Below are positions 45,763-53,917 of a DNA stretch of 64,000 bases, one piece after another. Within the stretch, counting starts at the first letter, position 1. Each line of letters starts with the position of its first letter. A program made the position numbers and the translations under genes. Origin of the DNA: Dryocola sp032000125 (GTDB lineage Bacteria; Pseudomonadota; Gammaproteobacteria; Enterobacterales; Enterobacteriaceae); contig DAMALH010000007.1 in assembly GCA_032000125.1 (NCBI GenBank), forward strand, positions 62,001 to 126,000, given 5' to 3'. The notes beneath the pieces are model-generated. The model had not been told where the DNA came from. It did no database searches and worked only from the letters and a program-made list of their open reading frames with translations.

Positions 45763-46629
45763 ATGCATAAACATTATGTTATTAATGAGGTTGTTGAGTT
45801 TCATCCTGCTACCAGCAAATTGCGCGATCTTAAAAACCCAGAGCATGTGGTGGTATTAAACTCTCCCGCCGGTCGTTGCTTATTGTTATTAATTGAAAGG
45901 GCGGGCACCATAGTTACTCAGCAAGAGTTTATGGACATCGTCTGGCAGCAACGCGGAATGCTGGTTTCACCTAATACCTACTACCAGAATATTTCTATTC
46001 TTAGAAAGGGGTTGAGACGGATTGGTTTTAGCGATGATCCGGTTGTGACCATACCGCGTATTGGTTTAACGCTAGCAAGCGACACGCAGATAAAAATAAG
46101 CGACATGCCCTGCACAGCGGCAGTCATTGACGACGTGGGAGAGAATACCAGCCCGCTGTTAACACCTGAACCTGTAACAGGATCGCAAGTAGAGGAAATC
46201 GCGCCCCCTTACGATGATGATACCGGGCCTTCGGCATCGCAGGATGCCGTCTCTCCTGATCTGCCCGCTCCCGTGATAAATGAACGCAAGCGCTGGTTTC
46301 TTCTGACGACCGCCGTCGTCGTTTGCATGCTTGCCGGTACGGGCATCGTGAGTTCACAGGCCGCCCAGGAAGACCGGTATTTTGACCACTATCGTTTTGT
46401 GGTGGCCGCAGGGGATTGTCGCTTTTTTGTGAGCAAAGACATTCAAACGGACGGTGAACGTGCGGAGGCGCTAAGCTACGGAAAACGATTTACAGCCAAC
46501 TGCAAAAATTACCCGTGGGTTTATATCAACCGATACACCATGTTGCCAAGAGCTTCAGTTATCCGCTGTAACAGGGCGATGACCGAACCTAACCGCTGTA
46601 TTTCTGACTATTTTATTGAGGATCATTAG
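45763..46629 (+). CDS. ToxR/CadC-like membrane transcription factor (cassette B)
   Basis: 288 aa. The winged-helix domain (1-106) is identical to cassette A at about 81 of 106 residues. A Pro/Asp-rich linker of different sequence (107-176) is followed by a membrane helix (about 178-196) and a periplasmic domain with Cys219, 247, 269 and 279, the same numbers as in cassette A. The start follows the paralogue; a TTG at 45751 closer to GGAGG (45743-45747) is an alternative. Its stop is one base before the FidL-like gene. Confidence 0.85.
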   Translation: MHKHYVINEVVEFHPATSKLRDLKNPEHVVVLNSPAGRCLLLLIERAGTIVTQQEFMDIVWQQRGMLVSPNTYYQNISILRKGLRRIGFSDDPVVTIPRIGLTLASDTQIKISDMPCTAAVIDDVGENTSPLLTPEPVTGSQVEEIAPPYDDDTGPSASQDAVSPDLPAPVINERKRWFLLTTAVVVCMLAGTGIVSSQAAQEDRYFDHYRFVVAAGDCRFFVSKDIQTDGERAEALSYGKRFTANCKNYPWVYINRYTMLPRASVIRCNRAMTEPNRCISDYFIEDH

Positions 46630-46630
46630 C

Positions 46631-47101
46631 ATGATGCGATATCGACCGCTGTTTTTTATGCTCTGTATTAGCCTGATCCTGAGTGCGATAGTCGCGGCTA
46701 ACTTTTTATGGCAGAGTTTTTACGTCCGTGAATTCTCCTGTCATGCAAATTTTGTTCAGCACCATTCAAATGAAACTCTTTATCTCTGGCTGAATTATAG
46801 ATTTAGCGGCGGGGGTGGGATGCTCAGCATGAATGGTTACGCACAAAGTGACCCAGCCAAAAAATTCAACAGAAAAATTTCTTTTAGCGTGCAAAGGTAC
46901 AACAATATTTATCATTTACGTTCGGAGAAAAATATTAAATTTCCCGACGATAATGTGGACAATAGTTGGCTGGAGAAGTACGAGCCAGCCTTTTTTGTCC
47001 ATCCACAACAAAATATTTATATCCGGATACGCGAACAGCTAAACGGTAGCTATCTTTTTATATTTTCCACTCTGCCAGCCTATATATGCAGTAGTCAGTA
47101 A
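46631..47101 (+). CDS. FidL-like periplasmic sensor partner (cassette B)
   Basis: 156 aa. N-terminal anchor (about 6-26), then a periplasmic domain with FSCHA, MLSMNGYAQ, FNRKISFSVQRYNNIYHL, KFPDDNV and a C-terminal Cys. The FNRKI-F, P-DNV and two-cysteine pattern is shared with cassette A, but the rest has drifted strongly, as expected for fast-evolving ligand-binding partners. GAGG overlaps the end of the regulator gene. Confidence 0.7.
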   Translation: MMRYRPLFFMLCISLILSAIVAANFLWQSFYVREFSCHANFVQHHSNETLYLWLNYRFSGGGGMLSMNGYAQSDPAKKFNRKISFSVQRYNNIYHLRSEKNIKFPDDNVDNSWLEKYEPAFFVHPQQNIYIRIREQLNGSYLFIFSTLPAYICSSQ

Positions 47102-47294
47102 AAATAAAGGGAAAGAGAATAAATATATTTTCTGGCCCCCACGTATATTCAGGCCACCCGGCGAAAGACTTGCTGCCGATCTTATTTCTTCTGACAGGGG
47201 CTGTGAGGCAGCTTAAGGGCAGGGGAAGTTTGCGGCATCAGGCTTGTTGAGCCAGGGCGAAAGTGATGTGTTGAGTATGGCGTGGGCTAAAAGC

Positions 47295-47318
47295 AAAAAC
47301 CCGCCTTGTGGGCGGGTT
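47295..47318 (-). terminator. terminator of tRNA-Phe
   Basis: On the minus strand AACCCGCC / GGCGGGTT with a five-base loop is followed by a T5 run. It lies ten bases beyond the 3' CCA of the tRNA. Confidence 0.85.
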
Positions 47319-47327
47319 CTTTAAAAG

Positions 47328-47403
47328 TGGTGCCCGGACTCGGAATCGAACCAAGGACACGGGGATTTTCAATCCCCTGCTCTACCGACTGAGCTATCCG
47401 GGC
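47328..47403 (-). tRNA. pheV: tRNA-Phe (GAA)
   Basis: A 76-base tRNA with encoded CCA. The minus strand begins GCCCGGATAGCTCAGTCGG, the anticodon stem-loop reads GGGGATTGAAAATCCCC (anticodon GAA), and it ends CCGGGCACCA. In E. coli the pheV tRNA also lies next to speC and is an established island insertion site. The 3' end points towards the accessory region. Confidence 0.98.
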
Positions 47404-47853
47404 AACGGGGCGCATTAAACCGTAAAGCCTTTTCTTCGTCAATGATTTTGTAGGAAAAGGGCATTCGTTTGCACGAATAATGTGCGCTATGTTGTGTCCT
47501 CGTTGCGCCGCGCGTCTTGAACGCCGGGGAAGAAGGTGCCATGATTGCGCGAAATTTTACGCGTTCAACGGGGCGCTTATTAATGTTCACAGTCAGTACT
47601 CACCGGCATCTCCCGATGGCGCTCGTTCAGCTTCTCCTGTTCTCCCGCAGACCTTCGCCCACTATGCGGTGAAGGCAGCGCTCGCTCACTGCAGGACAAC
47701 AGTAAAATCAGGTGACGCATCCTGGTTTTACTGATGTCTGGCGGCCGGAGTGGTTACCTCCTGAAGTTCCGCAAGACGCATTCGCCGGGGAGTTGCTCCC
47801 TTTGCCGTGCCTACCGGCACTCACTCATCCTTAAGCTTTTGGGATTTGTGCAT
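47404..47853 (+). promoter_or_regulatory. speC upstream/leader region
   Basis: These 450 bases lie between tRNA-Phe and speC. The last 150 bases are packed with dyads: GTAAAATCAGG / CCTGGTTTTAC (47702-47731), GGGAG-CTCCC (around 47790-47802) and TGCCG / CGGCA (around 47804-47819). An 84-codon frame at 47480-47734, with a CxxC-x11-CxxC pattern near its start, ends exactly at the base of the first hairpin. A structured, possibly translated leader for ornithine decarboxylase is possible. Confidence 0.4.
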
Positions 47854-49989
47854 ATGAAATCATTGAAAATTGCCGCCAGCCACGACGTGGTTGCCACGCT
47901 TTCCACCCATCGTGAAGTGGTCGCGCTCGATGCTACCGACTTTACCGATGTTGCGGCGGTCGTGCTGTCCGTTGCTGACAGCCGCAGCGGCATACTGGCG
48001 TTACTCAAACGAACCGGTTTTAATCTTCCGGTTTTTTTAGCATCCGCAACCCAGCCGGACGAGCAGGCTAATTTTACGGGCGTTATCACCGGTAAAGCGC
48101 AGGATTATCTGGAGCTTGAAACCGCAGCCGTTGAGTATGAAGACAACCTTCTGCCGCCTTTCTTCGACACGCTGACCAGGTATGTGGCGATGGAAAACAG
48201 CACCTTTGCGTGTCCGGGCCACCAGCACGGGGCGTTCTTCAGGAAACATCCTGCCGGGAGACAGTTCTATGATTTCTTCGGCGAGAACGTATTTCGCGCT
48301 GATATGTGCAATGCGGACGTAAAGCTCGGCGATTTGCTGATCCATGAAGGATCGGCCAAGCATGCCCAGAAATTTGCCGCCAAAGTCTTCCATGCGGACA
48401 AAACTTATTTCGTGCTCAACGGCACCTCAGCCGCTAATAAAGTGGTGACCAATGCGCTGTTGACCCGCGGCGATCTGGTGCTGTTTGACCGCAATAACCA
48501 TAAATCAAACCACCACGGCGCCTTGATTCAGGCTGGCGCTACGCCGGTCTATCTTGAAGCGGCGCGTAATCCCTTTGGGTTTATCGGCGGCATCGATGCG
48601 CACTGTTTTGACGATGCCTGGCTGCGGGATTTAATCCGCGAAGTGGCGCCGGATCGCGCACAGGATAAACGCCCGTTCCGCCTGGCGATAATTCAGCTTG
48701 GCACCTACGACGGCACCATTTATAACGCACGCCAGGTGGTGGATAACATCGGGCATCTTTGCGATTACATCCTTTTTGATTCCGCCTGGGTCGGCTATGA
48801 ACAGTTCATCCCGATGATGGCAGACTGCTCGCCGCTGCTGCTGGAGCTTAATGAAAACGATCCGGGGATTTTTGTCACCCAGTCGGTGCATAAACAGCAG
48901 GCCGGATTCTCGCAGACTTCGCAGATCCACAAAAAGGACAACCATATCCGCGGCCAGGCGCGTTTCTGCCCGCATAAGCGCCTGAACAACGCTTTTATGC
49001 TGCACGCCTCTACCAGTCCGTTTTATCCGTTATTTGCGGCGCTGGACGTGAATGCCAAAATTCATGAAGGGGAAAGCGGTCGCCGCCTGTGGGCTGAATG
49101 CGTGTCGCTTGGGATCGACGCGCGTAAAGCGATCGTCGCCAACTGTAAAATGATCAGGCCGTTTATCCCGCCGGTTGTAGCTGGCAGGCCGTGGCAGGAT
49201 CATCCTACCGAGATTATTGCCCAGCAGCGGCGCTTCTTTAGCTTTGAACCGGGCGAGCACTGGCATGGTTTTGAAGGCTACGAGAAAGATGAGTATTTTG
49301 TCGATCCCTGCAAGCTGCTGCTGACCACGCCGGGAATCGATCCGCAAACCGGGCAGTACACTGAATTCGGTATTCCCGCCGCGATCCTCGCAAATTACCT
49401 GCGTGAAAACGGTGTGGTGCCGGAAAAAGCGGATCTCAACTCGATTTTGTTCCTGCTTACGCCTGCGGAAAGCCCGGAAAAAATGGCTCAACTGGTAGCG
49501 ATGCTTGCGCAGTTCGAACAGCATATCGAAGACGATACGCCGCTTGCCGACGTGCTGCCGACTATCTATCAGAAATACGCCGTGCGCTATAAAGGCTACA
49601 CGCTGCGTCAGCTTTGCCAGGAGATGCACGATCTGTACGTCAGCTTTGAAGTAAAGGATCTGCAAAAATCGATGTTCCGTAAAGCCGAGCTGCCAGCGGT
49701 GGCGATGAATCCGCAGGATGCCCATAGCGAATTTATTCGTGGCAACGTGGAGCTGGTGCGCTTAAGCCTGGCGGAAGGGCGCATTGCCGCCGAAGGCGCG
49801 CTGCCATATCCTCCAGGCGTGCTTTGCGTGGTGCCGGGCGAAGTCTGGGGAGGCGCCGCGCTGCGTTATTTCCTGGCGCTGGAAGAGGGCGTGAACATGC
49901 TGCCGGGCTTTTCACCGGAATTACAGGGCGTTTATAGCGAAACGGATGCAGACGGGATTAAGCGTTTGTACGGCTATATGGTGAAATGA
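47854..49989 (+). CDS. speC: biosynthetic ornithine decarboxylase SpeC
   Basis: PLP enzyme that makes putrescine from ornithine, 711 aa as in E. coli. It has the fold-type I group III decarboxylase layout: an N-terminal wing domain, then the active site with DSAWVGYEQF and SVHKQQAGFSQTSQIH (PLP lysine), and a C-terminal region ending GYMVK. The ATG at 47854 gives the conserved MKSLKIAAS start; the upstream in-frame extension to 47734 is leader. The ribosome binding site is weak. Confidence 0.97.
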   Translation: MKSLKIAASHDVVATLSTHREVVALDATDFTDVAAVVLSVADSRSGILALLKRTGFNLPVFLASATQPDEQANFTGVITGKAQDYLELETAAVEYEDNLLPPFFDTLTRYVAMENSTFACPGHQHGAFFRKHPAGRQFYDFFGENVFRADMCNADVKLGDLLIHEGSAKHAQKFAAKVFHADKTYFVLNGTSAANKVVTNALLTRGDLVLFDRNNHKSNHHGALIQAGATPVYLEAARNPFGFIGGIDAHCFDDAWLRDLIREVAPDRAQDKRPFRLAIIQLGTYDGTIYNARQVVDNIGHLCDYILFDSAWVGYEQFIPMMADCSPLLLELNENDPGIFVTQSVHKQQAGFSQTSQIHKKDNHIRGQARFCPHKRLNNAFMLHASTSPFYPLFAALDVNAKIHEGESGRRLWAECVSLGIDARKAIVANCKMIRPFIPPVVAGRPWQDHPTEIIAQQRRFFSFEPGEHWHGFEGYEKDEYFVDPCKLLLTTPGIDPQTGQYTEFGIPAAILANYLRENGVVPEKADLNSILFLLTPAESPEKMAQLVAMLAQFEQHIEDDTPLADVLPTIYQKYAVRYKGYTLRQLCQEMHDLYVSFEVKDLQKSMFRKAELPAVAMNPQDAHSEFIRGNVELVRLSLAEGRIAAEGALPYPPGVLCVVPGEVWGGAALRYFLALEEGVNMLPGFSPELQGVYSETDADGIKRLYGYMVK

Positions 49990-49994
49990 ATAAA

Positions 49995-50024
49995 CATCGC
50001 CCCTCTTGCGAGGGGCGATGGGTT
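49995..50024 (+). terminator. terminator after speC
   Basis: CATCGCCCCTC / GAGGGGCGATG with a four-base loop is followed by GGTTTT. The mltC stop codon abuts it. Confidence 0.85.
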
Positions 50025-51101
50025 TTACCGTCGACGATAGCTCTTCTGCGCGGTATTGACTTTATACAGGTAATTGCGAGATTCAGCGGAAGGATGACGT
50101 GTGGTGAGCGTCTGATACACATCGTCCGCGCCCATACTGTTAATGATGCTAAAGGCACGCTGTTTATCGCTGTGGAATACCCGCAGCACGCTGCCTGCCC
50201 CGCCATTATAAGCGGTGATCACGGCATAGCGGCGCGCCGTTGGGTTATCAATACCGGCCAGATAGCTGTCCTGCAAAATAGCCAGATACGCGGTGCCGGT
50301 ATCGATATTGCTTTCCGGGTCGAAGAGATAGCTGCGGCTTGGTTTGCCCCATTTCCCCTGCGCTTTAAACACGTCCACGCCCGCGCTGTGCTGCACCACC
50401 TGCATCAGGCCCAGCGCATCGGAATGGCTTACCGCATACGGGTTGAAGCTGGATTCGGTCTGCATAATCGCAAGGATCAGCGACTCGTCCACGCCGTACT
50501 TCTTCGAGGCCTTACGCACCATGCCGATGTACTTATGGGCACGTTTATCAAGGTGGTTCGGCACCAGGTTAATCGTTACGCTGTAAACGATTTTTAAACC
50601 GCTTTTGCGGCTTTTCAAATTTGTTTGCAGCAGGTAGTCCGCAAACTTCGAGGCGCGGCCTTCCCAGCGGATCGGCTGGCCGGTGTTATCGACCACCTGC
50701 CCATACAGGAACGGCATCTTCGAAATCAGCACGTCGTTGGCGTCGGAGTAAAGATCGATTGAGCCGGGATCGTCGCCCATCAGCAACGTAGTGATGATAG
50801 CCTGGCGCAGGTGCGCGGCGGGGTCGGTGCCAGCGATGGTTTCAACGGTAATAGTACCGTCGTCAAAGTTGATGTGGCTACGGGTCTGGTACTGGTCGGT
50901 GTACTTAACGTAGTCCTTAGGACCGGCGATCAGAACCTCTTTTATGCCCCAGATATTTTCGATGTTATGGGCAAATTGCCCCATCAAAATATCAAAGCCG
51001 TTAGTGTCCTTAACAAAAGCTTCGTTATAGGTATCTTCTTTTTTGCTCGAACATGAGATGAGCAGCGGGACGACCAAAGCAAGCGCGAGAAATTTTTTCA
51101 T
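50025..51101 (-). CDS. mltC: membrane-bound lytic murein transglycosylase C MltC
   Basis: Outer-membrane lipoprotein of 358 aa that cleaves peptidoglycan to anhydromuropeptides. The lipobox LLISC puts the lipidated Cys at residue 17. A DUF3393-like N-terminal domain is followed by the SLT domain, with the catalytic Glu in ILAIMQTESSFNPYAVS and later GLMQVV and AYNGGAGSV motifs. The ATG at 51101 was chosen because the signal peptide MKKFLALAL then matches the family. It follows yggX behind a terminator. Confidence 0.96.
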   Translation of the reverse strand: MKKFLALALVVPLLISCSSKKEDTYNEAFVKDTNGFDILMGQFAHNIENIWGIKEVLIAGPKDYVKYTDQYQTRSHINFDDGTITVETIAGTDPAAHLRQAIITTLLMGDDPGSIDLYSDANDVLISKMPFLYGQVVDNTGQPIRWEGRASKFADYLLQTNLKSRKSGLKIVYSVTINLVPNHLDKRAHKYIGMVRKASKKYGVDESLILAIMQTESSFNPYAVSHSDALGLMQVVQHSAGVDVFKAQGKWGKPSRSYLFDPESNIDTGTAYLAILQDSYLAGIDNPTARRYAVITAYNGGAGSVLRVFHSDKQRAFSIINSMGADDVYQTLTTRHPSAESRNYLYKVNTAQKSYRRR

Positions 51102-51135
51102 CATTCCATGTATGTATTGGCGTGTTGTGGTTAGC

Positions 51136-51157
51136 AAAAAAGGGCCTGCGGCCCCTT
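51136..51157 (-). terminator. terminator between yggX and mltC
   Basis: On the minus strand AAGGGGCC / GGCCCTT with a three-base loop is followed by six T residues. It partially separates mltC from mutY-yggX. Confidence 0.75.
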
Positions 51158-51159
51158 TA

Positions 51160-51432
51160 TTATTTTTCCGGCGGCGTGAAGCCTTCAATATGGACTTCTT
51201 TGCCTTCGAACAGGAAGTTCACCATTTCGGCTTCCAGCTCTTTGCGGTGTTCCGGGTTCATCATGCTCATTTTACGTTCGTTAATAAGCATGGTTTGTTT
51301 GGTCTGCCACTGCGCCCAGGCTTCTTTGGAAATTTCGTTATAGATGCGCTTGCCCAGTTCGCCCGGATAAAGCTGAAAGTCCTGGCCTTCGGCCTCGCGT
51401 TGCAGCCAGGTACAAAAAATTGTTCTGCTCAT
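51160..51432 (-). CDS. yggX: Fe(II)-trafficking protein YggX
   Basis: 90 aa, near-identical to E. coli YggX in SRTIFCTWLQREAEGQDFQL, including the single essential Cys7. It protects iron-sulfur clusters from oxidants and is part of the SoxRS response in E. coli. The ATG at 51432 has GAGG upstream; the frame also allows 51438. It starts two bases after the mutY stop, as in E. coli, so the two are coupled. Confidence 0.96.
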   Translation of the reverse strand: MSRTIFCTWLQREAEGQDFQLYPGELGKRIYNEISKEAWAQWQTKQTMLINERKMSMMNPEHRKELEAEMVNFLFEGKEVHIEGFTPPEK

Positions 51433-51434
51433 AA

Positions 51435-52523
51435 TCATTCCTCTTCAAGAGCGCGGGCTGTATTAATGATTACCGGCTCTGCATGTAATTGTTGTAACAG
51501 GCGCTCCACGGGGGCGGCCAGTCCAACGGAAGGCGGCTGCGCTAAGTTATACCAGAGAGCGGTTCCTTCATCCATGCACCCCGCAAATGAGTGCACGGGA
51601 AGCCACATCGGCACAATATCCAGATGGAAATGGCTGAATGTATGACGAAAGGCGGTTAATTGAGTGAGATTATCGGTCGTTATGCGGCGTTGCGCCAGCC
51701 ACTCGCGCAGTTCTGCCTCCGAGGTGAACTGGGGGAAACAGTATAAGCCTCCCCATAAACCGGCGGCGGGACGCTGCGCCAGAAATACCTCGTTGCCCTG
51801 CTGCATCATCAGCATATAGCCCGTGCGTTCCGGAAGCGTGACTTTCGGTTTTTTCCCCGGATAGCGTGTCCAGCTCTGGGTAGCGTAAGCCATACAGCCG
51901 TTATTTAGCGGGCAGAGTTCGCATTTGGGCTTTGAGCGGGTGCAAACCATGGCGCCCAGATCCATCATCGCCTGGTTGAACTGGCTCACCCCCTGCGCGG
52001 GAGTAACCTGTTCGGCTATGTCCCACAGGCGCTTTTCCACGTCCTTTTTACCCGGCCAGCCTTCAATCGCGTAGCAGCGCGCAAGAACACGTTTTACGTT
52101 ACCGTCCAGAATGGGGAAGTGCTTACCGAGCGACAGCGACAAAATCGCACCGGCCGTAGAACGCCCAACGCCCGGCAGCGCCGCAACCTCTTCAAAAGTT
52201 TGCGGAAAAACGCCGCCATGGAGGCTAGCTACCCTTTGTGCGGCCTTATGCAGATTACGGGCTCGGGCGTAGTAGCCAAGGCCGGTCCACAGATGCAGCA
52301 CCTCATCAAGCGGCGCGCAGGCGAGATCGGTCACCGTCGGGAAACGCACCATAAAGCGTTCAAAATACGGAATAACGGTCGTGACCTGCGTTTGTTGCAA
52401 CATCACTTCTGAGAGCCATACTTTGTAAGGCGTTTTCTCTTGCTGCCAGGGCAGCGTTTTACGCCCGTACTGGTGATACCAGTCAACAACCTGGCGGGCG
52501 AATTGGGGCGCTTGTATCGTCAA
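51435..52523 (-). CDS. mutY: adenine DNA glycosylase MutY
   Basis: Removes adenine mispaired with 8-oxoguanine. It is 362 aa, about 12 longer than E. coli MutY because of a C-terminal extension. Present are the catalytic Glu39 (WLSEVMLQQTQ), the helix-hairpin-helix LPGVGRSTAGAI with Asp in ILDGNV, the 4Fe-4S ligands Cx6Cx2Cx5C (CTRSKPKCELCPLNNGC) and a C-terminal Nudix-like 8-oxoG recognition domain with FRHTFSHFHLDI. The only in-frame start near the N-terminus is TTG (52523); the codon matching the E. coli ATG is ATA here. Confidence 0.95.
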   Translation of the reverse strand: MTIQAPQFARQVVDWYHQYGRKTLPWQQEKTPYKVWLSEVMLQQTQVTTVIPYFERFMVRFPTVTDLACAPLDEVLHLWTGLGYYARARNLHKAAQRVASLHGGVFPQTFEEVAALPGVGRSTAGAILSLSLGKHFPILDGNVKRVLARCYAIEGWPGKKDVEKRLWDIAEQVTPAQGVSQFNQAMMDLGAMVCTRSKPKCELCPLNNGCMAYATQSWTRYPGKKPKVTLPERTGYMLMMQQGNEVFLAQRPAAGLWGGLYCFPQFTSEAELREWLAQRRITTDNLTQLTAFRHTFSHFHLDIVPMWLPVHSFAGCMDEGTALWYNLAQPPSVGLAAPVERLLQQLHAEPVIINTARALEEE

Positions 52524-52677
52524 CGCATGGCATCCGGCAAAGGGTTAAATCAGGGAGCCGATTCCAGCACAGACTACGGAGGGCTGTAAACCGGAACTTT
52601 CCGGTGCTTGTTCTTGCAACTGACCACTAACTTTGGATAATGCCCGTTTCCCGAACACTAACACGTAGCCAAAACCC

Positions 52678-53397
52678 ATGAAGAATGACGTCATCTCACC
52701 GGAATTTAATGAACAAGGCCGCGCGCTGCGCCGGATTCGCAGCTTTGTCCGCCGCCAGGGCCGCCTGACCAAAGGCCAGGAGCACGCGCTGGAAAATTAC
52801 TGGCCGGTGATGGGCGTTGAATACGAAGCCGCACCAGCCGATTTTGCCGCTCTGTTTGGCCGTCAGGCGCCGGTTACGCTGGAAATCGGTTTTGGGATGG
52901 GCTCATCGCTTGTGGCTATGGCGCAGGCTTTGCCTGAGCAGAACTTCCTCGGTATTGAGGTGCACTCGCCGGGCGTGGGCGCCTGCCTGAGCACCGCGCA
53001 TGAAGCGGGGGTCGATAACCTGCGCGTCATGTGTCACGACGCGGTGGAAGTACTGGAAAATATGATTCCTGACAATTCTTTAAACATGGTTCAGCTCTTT
53101 TTCCCCGATCCATGGCATAAAGCACGTCATAATAAACGCCGTATCGTTCAGGTACCTTTTGCTGAGCTGGTGAAACGCAAACTGAAACTGGGCGGCGTGT
53201 TCCATATGGCAACCGACTGGGAACCTTATGCTGAACACATGCTCGAAGTGATGTCTTCTATCGACGGTTATCAAAACCAGTCGGAGAGTAGCGACTACGT
53301 ACCGCGTCCGGATTCACGTCCGGTGACCAAATTTGAACAGCGTGGCCATCGTCTTGGCCACGGCGTATGGGACTTAATGTTCGAGAGGGTAAAATAA
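52678..53397 (+). CDS. trmB: tRNA (guanine-N7-)-methyltransferase TrmB
   Basis: Methylates G46 of tRNAs with S-adenosylmethionine. 239 aa, as E. coli TrmB. The SAM-binding motif is LEIGFGMGSS, with IEVHSPGVGACL next, and the tRNA-binding/catalytic FFPDPWHKARHNKRR follows. The stop overlaps the yggL ATG (TAATG). It is divergent from mutY with 154 bases between. Confidence 0.97.
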   Translation: MKNDVISPEFNEQGRALRRIRSFVRRQGRLTKGQEHALENYWPVMGVEYEAAPADFAALFGRQAPVTLEIGFGMGSSLVAMAQALPEQNFLGIEVHSPGVGACLSTAHEAGVDNLRVMCHDAVEVLENMIPDNSLNMVQLFFPDPWHKARHNKRRIVQVPFAELVKRKLKLGGVFHMATDWEPYAEHMLEVMSSIDGYQNQSESSDYVPRPDSRPVTKFEQRGHRLGHGVWDLMFERVK

Positions 53398-53723
53398 TGG
53401 CAAAAAATCGTAGCCGTCGTCTGCGTAAAAAAATGCACATCGACGAATTCCAGGAACTGGGGTTCTCCGTTGCATGGCGCTTCCCGGAAGGCACCTCGGA
53501 AGAACACATTGATAAAACCGTTGATGCGTTCATTAATGACGTAATCGAGAAAAACGGCCTCGCCTTTGACGGCGGCGGTCACCTGGCATGGGATGGCCTT
53601 ATCTGCATGCAGGAAATCGGCAAATGCACCGAAGAGCATCAGGCGCTGGTGCGCAACTGGCTTGAAGAACACAAGCTCGAAGACGTTCGCACAAGCGATC
53701 TGTTCGACGTCTGGTGGGATTGA
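53397..53723 (+). CDS. yggL: DUF469 family protein YggL
   Basis: 108 aa, the E. coli length. It starts at ATG 53397, overlapping the trmB stop, with the conserved basic start MAKNRSRRLRKKMHIDEF. The family (YggL/DUF469) has been reported to associate with ribosomes in E. coli. It ends DLFDVWWD. Three hairpins follow. Confidence 0.94.
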   Translation: MAKNRSRRLRKKMHIDEFQELGFSVAWRFPEGTSEEHIDKTVDAFINDVIEKNGLAFDGGGHLAWDGLICMQEIGKCTEEHQALVRNWLEEHKLEDVRTSDLFDVWWD

Positions 53724-53732
53724 CTGGACAAA

Positions 53733-53868
53733 CAGGCCGGTATAAACCGGCCTGAGACGGTTGGTAAAGCCCTTCGATGTTAAAAGCTGATTTTGCAGCT
53801 ATTGAGAACAAAGGATTCCGTCTTCTGATTTACCCCAAACGCCCGGAAACCCCGTTTTTCGGGCGTTT
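53733..53868 (+). terminator. terminator hairpins after yggL
   Basis: CAGGCCGGT / ACCGGCCTG (53733-53754) lies nine bases after yggL, and AAACGCCCG / CGGGCGTTT (53837-53868) lies further on. Both are stable stems; the second starts a short T-run within its right arm. Confidence 0.65.
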
Positions 53869-53880
53869 GTTATCAATCTG

Positions 53881-53906
53881 AGGCCGGTGTAAACCGGCCT
53901 TTTTTT
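53881..53906 (+). terminator. terminator directly before yggN
   Basis: AGGCCGGT / ACCGGCCT with a four-base loop and a T7 tract is a complete intrinsic terminator whose tract ends one base before the yggN ribosome binding site (CAGGAG). It nearly repeats the hairpin at 53733-53754. Confidence 0.8.
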
Positions 53907-53917
53907 CAGGAGTAGCT

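Noticed and set aside
47328..47403. Integrated prophage or mobile island with an intact attachment pair at tRNA-Phe
   Set aside because: No integrase and no second copy of the tRNA 3' end noticed in 21-47 kb, although an exhaustive repeat search was not possible.
47480..47734. 84-codon frame with CxxC-x11-CxxC as a definite zinc-ribbon gene
   Set aside because: No convincing ribosome binding site and a low-complexity C-terminal half; kept only as a possible leader frame in the speC upstream region.
49030..49725. 231-codon frame opposite speC
   Set aside because: Antisense shadow; composition is unlike real proteins and speC is conserved through the whole stretch.
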